Under the pieces are notes generated by a model that made no database searches, was not told where the DNA came from, and was given only the letters and a program-made list of their open reading frames with translations. From Gemmatimonadota bacterium (lineage in GTDB: Bacteria; Gemmatimonadota; Gemmatimonadetes; Gemmatimonadales; Gemmatimonadaceae): a DNA stretch of 11,786 nucleotides. Numbering within the stretch: the stretch's first letter is position 1; each line of letters opens with the position of its first letter. Shown here piece by piece: positions 1-7,090 of the stretch. The position numbers and the translations under genes are program-made. The stretch spans positions 1 to 11,786 of the forward strand of contig JAEUJK010000235.1 of the NCBI GenBank assembly GCA_016794735.1, given 5' to 3'.

Positions 1-2661
1 GACGCTTCCCCCACGACTCCCACGCAGTTGGAGCGAGTCCACCGCAAAGGCGTCGGGCCACACGCGCACCGCGCCGCGACGGGCGAGTCGCCACTCGTGA
101 TCCTCGAACCCGATGCGCCCGTCGGTGAGCGCGAGGGTCGACGTATCACCCTGGGCTCGCCACGCACCGCGTGCATCCAGTGTTTGCCCGGTCGTGGACT
201 CCACCATCAGGTGCACCCCGGCGCTGTCCGCCCGGTGCACATCCACATCGAGCGAGCCATTCTGGAATCGCACCGTACTCGCGCTGAGCGAGTCTCCCGT
301 CAGCGACACGCGACCGCGCGCACTGTCGGACGTCACGTTCCTCAGGTCCACCTGCACCCGCGCGCGCGCCGCCGCACTCTCCCACGCGCGGAGGTCCTGC
401 ACGTCCAGCGCCCCGCGCACCGCCAGCGTGTCGATCGAGCCAGCAAGCGTCAGGCGCCCGTCGACGAGTCCAAGGAGGGAATCCGCCTCGATCGCCGCAC
501 GCGCCACGCTGTCTGGCGCATCACGCAGCAGGTAGGGACGCAACCCACCGAGTGAATCCGCGCGCAGGTCCAGCACCAGCGAGTCGTTCTGTTCCGGCCG
601 CAGGCCCAGCCCGCCGCGTGCGACCACCGTGCCCGCGCCCGTCTCGGCCCACAGCGAGTCGACCTTCACCAACCCGTCGAGGAAGCGCATGCGAAGCCGC
701 GCCCCGTCGTACACACGCGTGCTGTCGATCCACGACCGCTCCAGGTCCACCGCGACCGGGCCGCGATAGTTCAGCAACGAGTCACCCACGATGTCGACCA
801 CCGCGGTGCCATTGAGTGCGGTGACGGGGAACGCCACGGTGTCATAGAGCGCACGCAGGTTGCCATTGGCAAACTGCAGCGTGCCGTGGTAGCCGTAGCC
901 GCCCACGGAATCGATGTCGACGCGTCCGTCCCAGGTGAACGAGCCCGGTCCCCCGGTCACCGATGCAGCCACCGCCAGGTCCTCGGCCGTGCCCTGGAGG
1001 CGCACCGGTCCGCGCAACGTCCCGCGATACTCCAGGAGCAACTCGGGCCACGCCTTGGCGATGGTGTTCAGCTCGAGCGGCTCTGCCGCCATCGCGAGGT
1101 CGTACGTCAGGAACTTCTCGCCGAGGGTGACACGTCCGGAGCCCGTGAACCGGCTGGCCGGCTCCTCGGCGAAGTGGTGCGTGATGTCGCCATTCCTGAA
1201 ACGCACGTCCGTCCACACCGAGTCGAGCGTCGCGCGTCCGCTGATCGTGCCGTCCAGGCGCGGGAAGAGCGGATTGAGGAACTGGATGGTGGCGAGGTCG
1301 AAGTGATCGAGCTCGACGTCGAGACCGTGGAACTTCGTGAAGGCCGGGAAGAGCATGTCAATCTCGCCACGCGCACGCCCGCGCGCCGTGGCGCCGGGCA
1401 CGTTCGCATCGACCATCGAGAACTCGCCCTGCTCCATCTTCCACGCGTTCACCGGGCCGCCAGACGCCTGCAGGTCGGCCGTGATCTTCCCCTTCCATGG
1501 GTACGGCAACGGCTCGCCGGTCAGGTCCTCGATCAGCTCCCAGTCGATCGGTTCCGCGCGCATCGCCACGTCCTTCACGATGAGCACCTCACCGCCAACA
1601 CCAAACGTCATGTTGCCACGGAGCCGTGACCCGACCGTGCGCACGTCCATCTCACTCAGCGCGTAGTCGATGATCTTCAGGTCGCGCTGGTTGCGGATGT
1701 GGAGGTTCATCGTACCGCCACCCGTCGTCGGCAGCGTGGGATAGACCCACGCGACGTCGGACATCGACACCGAGTCGCCACGGATGCGCAGGTCGTACCG
1801 GGTGGGCAGGTCACTCCCCCACACGACCTTACCCACCGCCGACCCACGCGAGGCCGGCAACTCGAAGTGCGCGAAGTCGGCCCATAACGAGTCCTTGAGG
1901 ATGCGCACCGTGCCCCGCGCGTTGCGTGCGCGGATCGGCGGATCGAAACCGGCCGCGTCGAGGCGCGCCACGTCGAAGAAGCGGCCCCCCGTATCGGGAT
2001 CGGAGATGCGCGCCCACGGAATCTCCGCCTGCAACTCACGCCAGCTGCGCGTCTGCACGAAGTGCGAGCCGGCGCGGCGAATGAGCTTGTCCTTGCGCCC
2101 GAGCGCAAAGGCGACCGCGCTGTCGAGGCGGGCACCGCGCAGGGAGTCGGCCGGGCGCCAGGGCTGGGTGAGGTGGAACTCGCCGCCCTGCAACTCCGCG
2201 TTGTTCACCGCGATGTAGTCCCCGAGCTTGCGGGTGGTGCGCGGCGGCCCCGGCGGACCCGACGGGAAGACCTTGCGGTAGTTCCACTTGCCCAGGGAAT
2301 CCTGCCGGATGTGCACGACCGGCCGCGCGATCGTCACCGACTGCACGAGGATCCGGCGATCCCACAAGTCGCGAGGCGAGAACCGGACCGTCAGCGGCCC
2401 CGTGGCGATGAACAGCGAGTCGTTCGGTTCGCGCAGGTCGAAGGTGTCGATCGTGATCTCGGTGAACAGCGACCCGCTGAGCTTTCCGATGTGCCAGCGC
2501 CCGCCCTTCACCTTGGCATTCAGGAGCGACTCGGCGTAGCCGCGGATCTTCTCGCGCCCCCACCCCGTCTGCGTCGCCATGACCACGCTACCGAACACGC
2601 CGCCCCCAAGCGTGAAAAGCAGGGCGGCACTCAGCAGGACGGCCTTGCGACGCGGGCTCAT
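1..2661 (-). CDS. tamB: TamB/AsmA-like envelope bridge protein, N-terminal 887 residues (C-terminus off the left edge)
   Basis: The frame is open from ATG at 2661-2659 to the first base of the window, giving 887 residues with no stop. The start shows R4-R5-K6 and then one hydrophobic segment (about residues 8-29), an inner-membrane signal anchor. Next come the family's opening features: TGWGREKIRGYAESLLN (32-48), a G-rich step ending in LSGSLFTEITID (61-72), and RPVVHIRQDSLGKWNY (113-128). The rest is predicted beta-rich repeats with many Asp-Ser turns. In known TamB and AsmA-like proteins this forms a long periplasmic groove for lipid or for outer-membrane protein assembly. The defining C-terminal DUF490/TamB domain would lie outside the window, so an AsmA-like relative is possible. 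It follows the Omp85 gene by 1 nt (TAG, C, ATG). Only a weak GGCAGG precedes it at 9-nt spacing, so translational coupling is likely. Confidence 0.87.
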   Translation of the reverse strand, partial: MSPRRKAVLLSAALLFTLGGGVFGSVVMATQTGWGREKIRGYAESLLNAKVKGGRWHIGKLSGSLFTEITIDTFDLREPNDSLFIATGPLTVRFSPRDLWDRRILVQSVTIARPVVHIRQDSLGKWNYRKVFPSGPPGPPRTTRKLGDYIAVNNAELQGGEFHLTQPWRPADSLRGARLDSAVAFALGRKDKLIRRAGSHFVQTRSWRELQAEIPWARISDPDTGGRFFDVARLDAAGFDPPIRARNARGTVRILKDSLWADFAHFELPASRGSAVGKVVWGSDLPTRYDLRIRGDSVSMSDVAWVYPTLPTTGGGTMNLHIRNQRDLKIIDYALSEMDVRTVGSRLRGNMTFGVGGEVLIVKDVAMRAEPIDWELIEDLTGEPLPYPWKGKITADLQASGGPVNAWKMEQGEFSMVDANVPGATARGRARGEIDMLFPAFTKFHGLDVELDHFDLATIQFLNPLFPRLDGTISGRATLDSVWTDVRFRNGDITHHFAEEPASRFTGSGRVTLGEKFLTYDLAMAAEPLELNTIAKAWPELLLEYRGTLRGPVRLQGTAEDLAVAASVTGGPGSFTWDGRVDIDSVGGYGYHGTLQFANGNLRALYDTVAFPVTALNGTAVVDIVGDSLLNYRGPVAVDLERSWIDSTRVYDGARLRMRFLDGLVKVDSLWAETGAGTVVARGGLGLRPEQNDSLVLDLRADSLGGLRPYLLRDAPDSVARAAIEADSLLGLVDGRLTLAGSIDTLAVRGALDVQDLRAWESAAARARVQVDLRNVTSDSARGRVSLTGDSLSASTVRFQNGSLDVDVHRADSAGVHLMVESTTGQTLDARGAWRAQGDTSTLALTDGRIGFEDHEWRLARRGAVRVWPDAFAVDSLQLRGSRGGSV

Positions 2662-2662
2662 G

Positions 2663-4906
2663 CTAGAACGCCTGCCCGATCGCGAAGTTGAACCGGATCC
2701 GCTTGAGCCCGCGCAACACGTCGGGCGCAAACGTGGACGGGCACAAGCCCGCCGCCTGCGTGAACTCGCCACCAGACCCGACCGTGATCGGGAGCTGGTT
2801 GCCCGGGCTCACGCAGTACACCTGACCGATGTCGGGATTGGGGACGCCGTCGCGGATGGCGCGCGTGTCGCTGAAGTACATCGGGCCATACGGCAGCTTG
2901 CGCGGGGCCAGCCCCAGGTCGATGCGCACCGGACCGATGGGCGTGAACGCACGCAAGCCGATCCCGGGCGTGGTCTTGAGTCCGCGAATCGCGGTCTTGA
3001 TGTCCGACGCCCGGGTGTTCCACACCTGGCCCGCGTCCACGAACACCGCCCACTGCAGCAGCTCCGGGTACAGCGGGCTTCGCAACCGCGCCTCGGCGTT
3101 CAGCACGATCACGTTGTCACCGCCGGTTGGCTGGTCGGGGACCAGTCGGCTGACCTGCGGGTTGTAGCGGTAGTACGTGTTGCCGCCCTCCTCCACCTTC
3201 GTGATCGCCTTGTCGTCGACCCGGTAGACGAGGGACCCCAACTGGTTAGGCAGGAATCCGCGCACCGAGGTGGGTCCTCCGGCGTACAGCCGCTCCTGTG
3301 GCGGGATGAAGCGCTGCAGGTCGCCCAGTCGCTGCTCCGAGAACACGCGTCCCGCGCGCGCCCGCAGCACGAGGCGGCCATCGCCTGGCATCGTCAGGTA
3401 GCGCACCCCCTCGATGGTGCCGCGGGTGAACTCGACGAATCGATCCGAGCCGACGCCGGGTGACGCGTGCCGCAGCTCGACACGCACCACCGATCCGCGA
3501 CTCGGGTCCGCGGCATCGTTGGCCGTGGACTTCGCCGCGCTGAACCCGATGGTGGCCGCACGCCGGTCGCGTTGCAGGAAGCTGATCGTCTCCGGGTCGC
3601 ACACGCTGAACAAGGAGCAGAAGTACGCCGAGGACGCGCTCGTCGCCCCACGCTCGATCTGGTAATTGAGCGTGATCGGCACCTTGCCACCCACCTGCAG
3701 GGCGGCGTTTGCCCCGATGGGGGTGTCCTTGAGGAAGGCGGTGTATTCCGACCGCCGCTCACTGTACAGCGTGAACGCGGGGAAGATCCGGCGGCCGAAC
3801 AGCGGCGGCTGCGTGTACGTCGCACCGGCGTAGTAGTTGAGCGTCGTGTCACCGCCCGACAGCCCATCGCGCGCCACGTCCGGGTCGCAGGGCTTGATGC
3901 GCGAGACCCGACCCGTCACGTCGATACGCCGCAACCCGCCGAGGAAGTTGACCGCGCTGAAGTTCCCCTGCGCGCGAAGGCAATCGTAGTTACCCCAACC
4001 AACCGATCCGCGGGCGCCATGCAGTTCGCCCTCGAGGAGCCCTACCCGCACCGTCACGAGCGAGTCGACGTCATCCGCCAGGCTCGCCGTGTCCACCGAC
4101 ACGTCGACGTGCTGGTACGCCTCGGTGAGCTGGAGCCCACGCTTCACCCCTTCGAGGCTGCGCTCGCTGAAGTAGTCCCCCTCATTCAGCCCGAGGGTCG
4201 CGCGCACCGCACTCGTGTCCACGCCAATCCGGCCGCGCAGGCCGCGGCCCTTCTCGATGTTGATCAGGATCTGTCCCAGGCGCATCCGCGGGCCGGGTAC
4301 CACGTCGTACCACACCTGCGCATGCAACCGGCTCGTATCCGTGTCGATGTTCTGGAACACCTCGGCCACGGGATACCCACTGTTCCGCAACCGGCGCGTC
4401 AGCGTGTCGCGCATCGCGCCAAGTCGCTCGCGATCCATCCGGTCGCCGGTGCGCAGGGGCAACCCGCGCGCCAACCGACCGCCATCCTCGAGCTGGTCGA
4501 GCCCATTCACGGCCAGTGAATCCACCACGACCGGCCGACCCTCGACGATGCGGTAGCGCACCGCCACCGCGTTGGCGCCGAGTGCCGTGACCTCGGCGTC
4601 GACCTTGGTCCCGCGAAACCCGCGTTGGTCGTAGAAGTAGAGCAGGCGCACGACGTCGGCGACCTTGGTCACCGTCGAGTCGTAACACCAGCGTTGACCA
4701 ACGACACGCAGCAACCGACGGACGACACCCGACGGCGACGTCACGATGCGGAGCGCCAGCTGGTCATCGCGATAGGCGGTGTTGCCCTCGAACGACAACC
4801 GACGCACCTCGGGAAGCCGCCCATCGCACTCCACCTGCTGCGCGGCCACGGGGGCCGCGAAGAGCGCGCCGGCCAGGACGAGGACCGGCCGGTGACGTCG
4901 CCACAT
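2663..4906 (-). CDS. tamA: Omp85-family outer-membrane protein with three POTRA domains (TamA/BamA-like)
   Basis: The product has 747 residues. A signal peptide occupies residues 1-22 (hydrophobic core VLVLAGALFAAPVAA, cut before QQ). Three POTRA-like units follow at about 34-124, 126-208 and 209-294, then a barrel from about 295 to 747. The family's loop-6 motif is present as GGPTSVRGF, with VRGF at 548-551. The protein ends in NFAIGQAF, a terminal-Phe beta-signal. Three POTRAs and a TamB-like gene immediately downstream favour TamA over BamA (usually five POTRAs). In phyla without classical TamA, however, a BamA paralogue can fill this role. I prefer ATG at 4906 because GAGGG (4918-4914) lies 7 nt upstream. 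GTG at 4909, directly abutting the previous stop, adds one residue and has only 4-nt spacing. Eight cysteines are unusual for this family. Confidence 0.88.
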   Translation of the reverse strand: MWRRHRPVLVLAGALFAAPVAAQQVECDGRLPEVRRLSFEGNTAYRDDQLALRIVTSPSGVVRRLLRVVGQRWCYDSTVTKVADVVRLLYFYDQRGFRGTKVDAEVTALGANAVAVRYRIVEGRPVVVDSLAVNGLDQLEDGGRLARGLPLRTGDRMDRERLGAMRDTLTRRLRNSGYPVAEVFQNIDTDTSRLHAQVWYDVVPGPRMRLGQILINIEKGRGLRGRIGVDTSAVRATLGLNEGDYFSERSLEGVKRGLQLTEAYQHVDVSVDTASLADDVDSLVTVRVGLLEGELHGARGSVGWGNYDCLRAQGNFSAVNFLGGLRRIDVTGRVSRIKPCDPDVARDGLSGGDTTLNYYAGATYTQPPLFGRRIFPAFTLYSERRSEYTAFLKDTPIGANAALQVGGKVPITLNYQIERGATSASSAYFCSLFSVCDPETISFLQRDRRAATIGFSAAKSTANDAADPSRGSVVRVELRHASPGVGSDRFVEFTRGTIEGVRYLTMPGDGRLVLRARAGRVFSEQRLGDLQRFIPPQERLYAGGPTSVRGFLPNQLGSLVYRVDDKAITKVEEGGNTYYRYNPQVSRLVPDQPTGGDNVIVLNAEARLRSPLYPELLQWAVFVDAGQVWNTRASDIKTAIRGLKTTPGIGLRAFTPIGPVRIDLGLAPRKLPYGPMYFSDTRAIRDGVPNPDIGQVYCVSPGNQLPITVGSGGEFTQAAGLCPSTFAPDVLRGLKRIRFNFAIGQAF

Positions 4907-4909
4907 CAC

Positions 4910-5836
4910 CTAGCCCTCTTCAAAGAGCAATCCACCAGGCCCTTGTTGCTTGGCGCCGCGCTTGGCCTCGGCTGCTCGCTGCCCCAGGCTGGCCAGGCTC
5001 ACCCAGTTCGCGGGAGTCACGCTCATCACCGCCGCGGACACACTGGCGAGCGGGAATTCCCGCTGATGCCCGTCGCGATCCGCGCCAAGGTAGGAGCCGC
5101 GCACCGCCGCGTCGCCACCCACCGCACGCGCCACCACCTCGCGACACCGCACGGCGCACAACTCGGTGAAGCGCCGCGCGCGCTCCAGGTGCGTGACGAT
5201 GATGAAGTCGTCGCCGCCGATGTGCCCGACGAAGTCGCGGTTGGCTGGCCCATTCACCTCGGTCGACACCTCACGGATCGCAGCCCCCAGGCCGCGAATC
5301 ACCTCGTCGGCAATCGCAAAGCCGAAGGTGTCGGCGAAGGGCTTGAAGTTGTCGAGGTCGAGGTAGCAGACCGCGAACGACTCGCCGCGATCCACGCGAC
5401 GCATGATCTCGGCGTCGATGGCGCGCCCGCCCGGCAATTGGCTGGTAGGGTTGCGGTCCCCCTCGCGCTGCACGAGACGCAGCAGCGCCTGGACACGCGC
5501 CCGCAGTTCCCGCGGGTCGAACGGCTTGGCCAGGTATTCGTCGGCGCCGGCGGTGAAACCCTCGACCTTGTTCTCCACGCCGCTCTGTGCGGTGAGCATC
5601 AGCACCGGGATGCGCGCCGTGAACGGGTTCTCCTTGATCCGGCGACACACCTCGAGCCCCGTCATGTTGGGCATCGAGTTGTCGAGCACGACCAGGTCCG
5701 GCTCACGCTCCTTGAGCGCCGCGAGCACCTCCAGGCCGTCGCAGGCAACCGCCACCTCGTGCCCCGACGCCCGAAAGAGGTCGCGGAGCATCAGCCGCAT
5801 GTCTTCGTTGTCGTCCGCGACGAGCAGATAGCTCAC
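4910..5836 (-). CDS. Response regulator: receiver domain fused to a degenerate GGDEF domain
   Basis: The product has 308 residues. The receiver (about 3-120) keeps the acidic pair D8-D9, phospho-acceptor D52 in VVLDNSMP, T82 and K104 in AKPF. A GGDEF-type fold follows (about 133-300), recognised from LPGGRAID (134-141), YLDLDNFKPFAD (158-169) and HIGGDDFIIV (205-214). The signature reads GGDDF instead of GGDEF. The usual GHxxGD after the DxDxFK motif is GFAIAD. The inhibitory RxxD site reads ANRD. The end reads AAEAKRGAK where active enzymes have ADxALYxAK. Diguanylate cyclase activity is therefore doubtful; GTP or c-di-GMP binding or a pure signalling role is as likely. GTG at 5836 is the probable start because TGA lies two codons upstream in frame; no clear Shine-Dalgarno is visible. 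It is the first gene of the operon: its stop abuts GTG 4909 of the Omp85 gene, 3 nt from the preferred ATG. Confidence 0.88.
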   Translation of the reverse strand: MSYLLVADDNEDMRLMLRDLFRASGHEVAVACDGLEVLAALKEREPDLVVLDNSMPNMTGLEVCRRIKENPFTARIPVLMLTAQSGVENKVEGFTAGADEYLAKPFDPRELRARVQALLRLVQREGDRNPTSQLPGGRAIDAEIMRRVDRGESFAVCYLDLDNFKPFADTFGFAIADEVIRGLGAAIREVSTEVNGPANRDFVGHIGGDDFIIVTHLERARRFTELCAVRCREVVARAVGGDAAVRGSYLGADRDGHQREFPLASVSAAVMSVTPANWVSLASLGQRAAEAKRGAKQQGPGGLLFEEG

Positions 5837-5876
5837 GAGTCAGGGCACATGGCGGCGTGTAAAGTGAAGCGCCACA

Positions 5877-5908
5877 ATAATTTCGCCGCCTGCCAAATAC
5901 CCTGTCAA
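5877..5908 (-). promoter_or_regulatory. Candidate promoter for the regulator-tamA-tamB operon
   Basis: Read on the minus strand, a perfect TTGACA lies at 5908-5903. The AT-rich stretch GAAATTATTG follows at 5884-5875. A -10 box is not clean: CGAAAT at 17-nt spacing or AATTAT at 20-nt spacing are the best fits. Transcription would begin near 5870 and leave a leader of roughly 35 nt before GTG 5836. The position, downstream of the neighbouring gene's terminator, supports it. Confidence 0.45.
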
Positions 5909-5915
5909 CGGCAGG
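5889..5915. promoter_or_regulatory. Dyad CCTGCC-N15-GGCAGG surrounding the -35 box
   Basis: Perfect 6-bp inverted arms lie at 5889-5894 and 5910-5915 and enclose the TTGACA of the operon promoter. The spacing of whole arms (21 bp, about two helical turns) suits a dimeric regulator bound on one DNA face. Operator function is inference. Confidence 0.35.
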
Positions 5916-5972
5916 ATGTTGCCGCGTGACGTGGATCACCTTCCCGGGCCACGCACGTGAACCTCAAGGAGG

Positions 5973-6014
5973 AAAAGCAGACGGAGGAATCGAGGCTCGG
6001 TTCAGCCCCGATTC
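5973..6014 (-). terminator. Intrinsic terminator after the ferredoxin-NADP+ reductase gene
   Basis: An 11-bp stem, GAATCGGGGCT / AGCCTCGATTC on the minus strand, has a 6-nt loop at 6003-5998 and is followed by a T-containing tail (TTTT at 5976-5973). It begins 21 nt after the reductase stop. The single imperfect pair is G-U in minus-strand RNA but A-C in plus-strand RNA, so the structure is built for the minus strand. The T-run starts about 10 nt after the stem, so it is not a textbook case. Confidence 0.6.
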
Positions 6015-6035
6015 ACCGCCTTTCGTCCTCGTGAA

Positions 6036-7055
6036 TCAGTCCGGGCTCTGCCCGAAGATCGCCATGTTCGAGCTGTGGCCCGGCGCGACCTTCTTGTCCG
6101 GATAGACCCAGTGCACCGCCTGGTTCACCGCCGTCGCAGCCTCGCCGAAGCCCGCGGCAATGAGCTTGAGCTTCCCCGGGTAGGTCGTGACGTCACCGGC
6201 CGCGTAAATGCCGGCCCGCCCGGCCTCCATCTGCGAGTTGACGATGATTTCGTCCTTCTCGATCCGCAGGCCCCAGTTCACCAGCTCCCCGAGATCGCTC
6301 ACGTAGCCCAGCATGGGGAGGATCACGTCGGCGGGAAGCTCGCGCGTGGTCTTGGCCTTGGTGTCGCGGATGACGAGGCCACACAGGCGGTCACCGTCGG
6401 CCACCACGTCGTGCAGCTCGTGGAAGGTGAACAGGTCCGACTCGCCCCGCGCGACCGCGGCCTGCACCTCGGCGACGGTCGCGCCATGCGCGCGAAACCG
6501 GTCGCTGCGATGCATCAGCGTCACGCGAGCGGCAATACCATTAAGCTGGTGCGCCCAGTCGAAGGCGGAATCCCCGCCCCCGATGATCACCACGCGCTTC
6601 CCCCGGTAGGCCTCGGGCGACGACACGGCGTCCTGGATGCCGCGGCCGTACCAGGGTTCGGCACACGCCTGCGGGAGTCGTCGCGGCGAGAAGGCCCCGA
6701 TCCCCGCGGCGATCACGATCGAACGCGTCGGGAACTCGGCGGACTCGCTGCGGAGCACGAAGTGGCCGTCCCGCTCCTCGAGCCCGACCAGGCGGTGGCC
6801 CAGGTGTTCGCGCCCGCCGAACTGCGCCGACTGCTCGACCAGTCCACGTACCAGGTCCTTGGCGAGCACCTTCGAGAAACCGGCAACGTCGAAGATGTAC
6901 TTCTCGGGATAGAGGGCGGTCAGCTGGCCGCCGAGTTGGGGCAAGGCATCCACGATCTGGGCGCTGACGCCGCGCATGCCGGCGTAGAAGCGGGCGAACA
7001 GGCCGGTCGGGCCCCCCCCGATGATCGTGATGTCGACGAGGTCGTGAGTTTGCAT
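6036..7055 (-). CDS. Ferredoxin-NADP(+) reductase, thioredoxin-reductase-like type
   Basis: The product has 339 residues, normal for the family. This cytoplasmic flavoenzyme passes electrons between reduced ferredoxin and NADP(H). The FAD-binding motif GGGPTG is at 13-18, followed by DALPQLGGQL (36-45). The NADPH motif GGGDSA is at 159-164, with HRSDRFRAH (182-190) downstream. The second FAD motif YAAGDVTTYPGKLKLIAAGF is at 284-303. The CxxC redox pair of true thioredoxin reductases is absent; the only cysteines are C131 and C225. This separates it from TrxB and places it with the YumC/type-2 reductases. ATG at 7055 is the first possible start because TGA lies two codons upstream in frame. 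No Shine-Dalgarno precedes it. A terminator follows, so it is probably transcribed alone. Its physiological ferredoxin partner is not in the window. Confidence 0.92.
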   Translation of the reverse strand: MQTHDLVDITIIGGGPTGLFARFYAGMRGVSAQIVDALPQLGGQLTALYPEKYIFDVAGFSKVLAKDLVRGLVEQSAQFGGREHLGHRLVGLEERDGHFVLRSESAEFPTRSIVIAAGIGAFSPRRLPQACAEPWYGRGIQDAVSSPEAYRGKRVVIIGGGDSAFDWAHQLNGIAARVTLMHRSDRFRAHGATVAEVQAAVARGESDLFTFHELHDVVADGDRLCGLVIRDTKAKTTRELPADVILPMLGYVSDLGELVNWGLRIEKDEIIVNSQMEAGRAGIYAAGDVTTYPGKLKLIAAGFGEAATAVNQAVHWVYPDKKVAPGHSSNMAIFGQSPD

Positions 7056-7061
7056 CGGTCA

Positions 7062-7067
7062 AAGCTA
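7062..7067 (-). promoter_or_regulatory. -10 element for a leaderless reductase transcript
   Basis: On the minus strand TAGCTT (TANNNT type) ends 6 nt before ATG 7055. That spacing puts the transcript start at or next to the A of the start codon. No Shine-Dalgarno sequence is available. A -35 box is not convincing (GTGGGC at 17-nt spacing). Confidence 0.5.
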
Positions 7068-7078
7068 ACAAGGCGGGT

Positions 7079-7084
7079 TATCTT
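7079..7084 (+). promoter_or_regulatory. -10 element for a leaderless adenosyltransferase-aroB transcript
   Basis: TATCTT (TANNNT type; also TTATCT one base earlier) ends 6 nt before ATG 7091, again predicting transcription from the start codon itself. The bases before ATG (GCCCAC) carry no Shine-Dalgarno. A weak -35 (CGGTCA, 7056-7061) sits at 17-nt spacing and lies inside the promoter footprint of the divergent gene. Confidence 0.5.
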
Positions 7085-7090
7085 GCCCAC

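Noticed and set aside
113..535. Plus-strand frames in the first 2.5 kb (28-555, 113-535, 886-1629, 2062-2691)
   Set aside because: All are shadows of the continuous 887-codon minus-strand TamB-like frame, which has a proper signal anchor and family motifs.
5957..6034. Possible 25-codon plus-strand peptide with a nearby AAGGAGG (5966-5972)
   Set aside because: The Shine-Dalgarno-like string lies after the GTG rather than before it, and the frame runs through the reductase terminator. The string is the complement of that terminator's tail.
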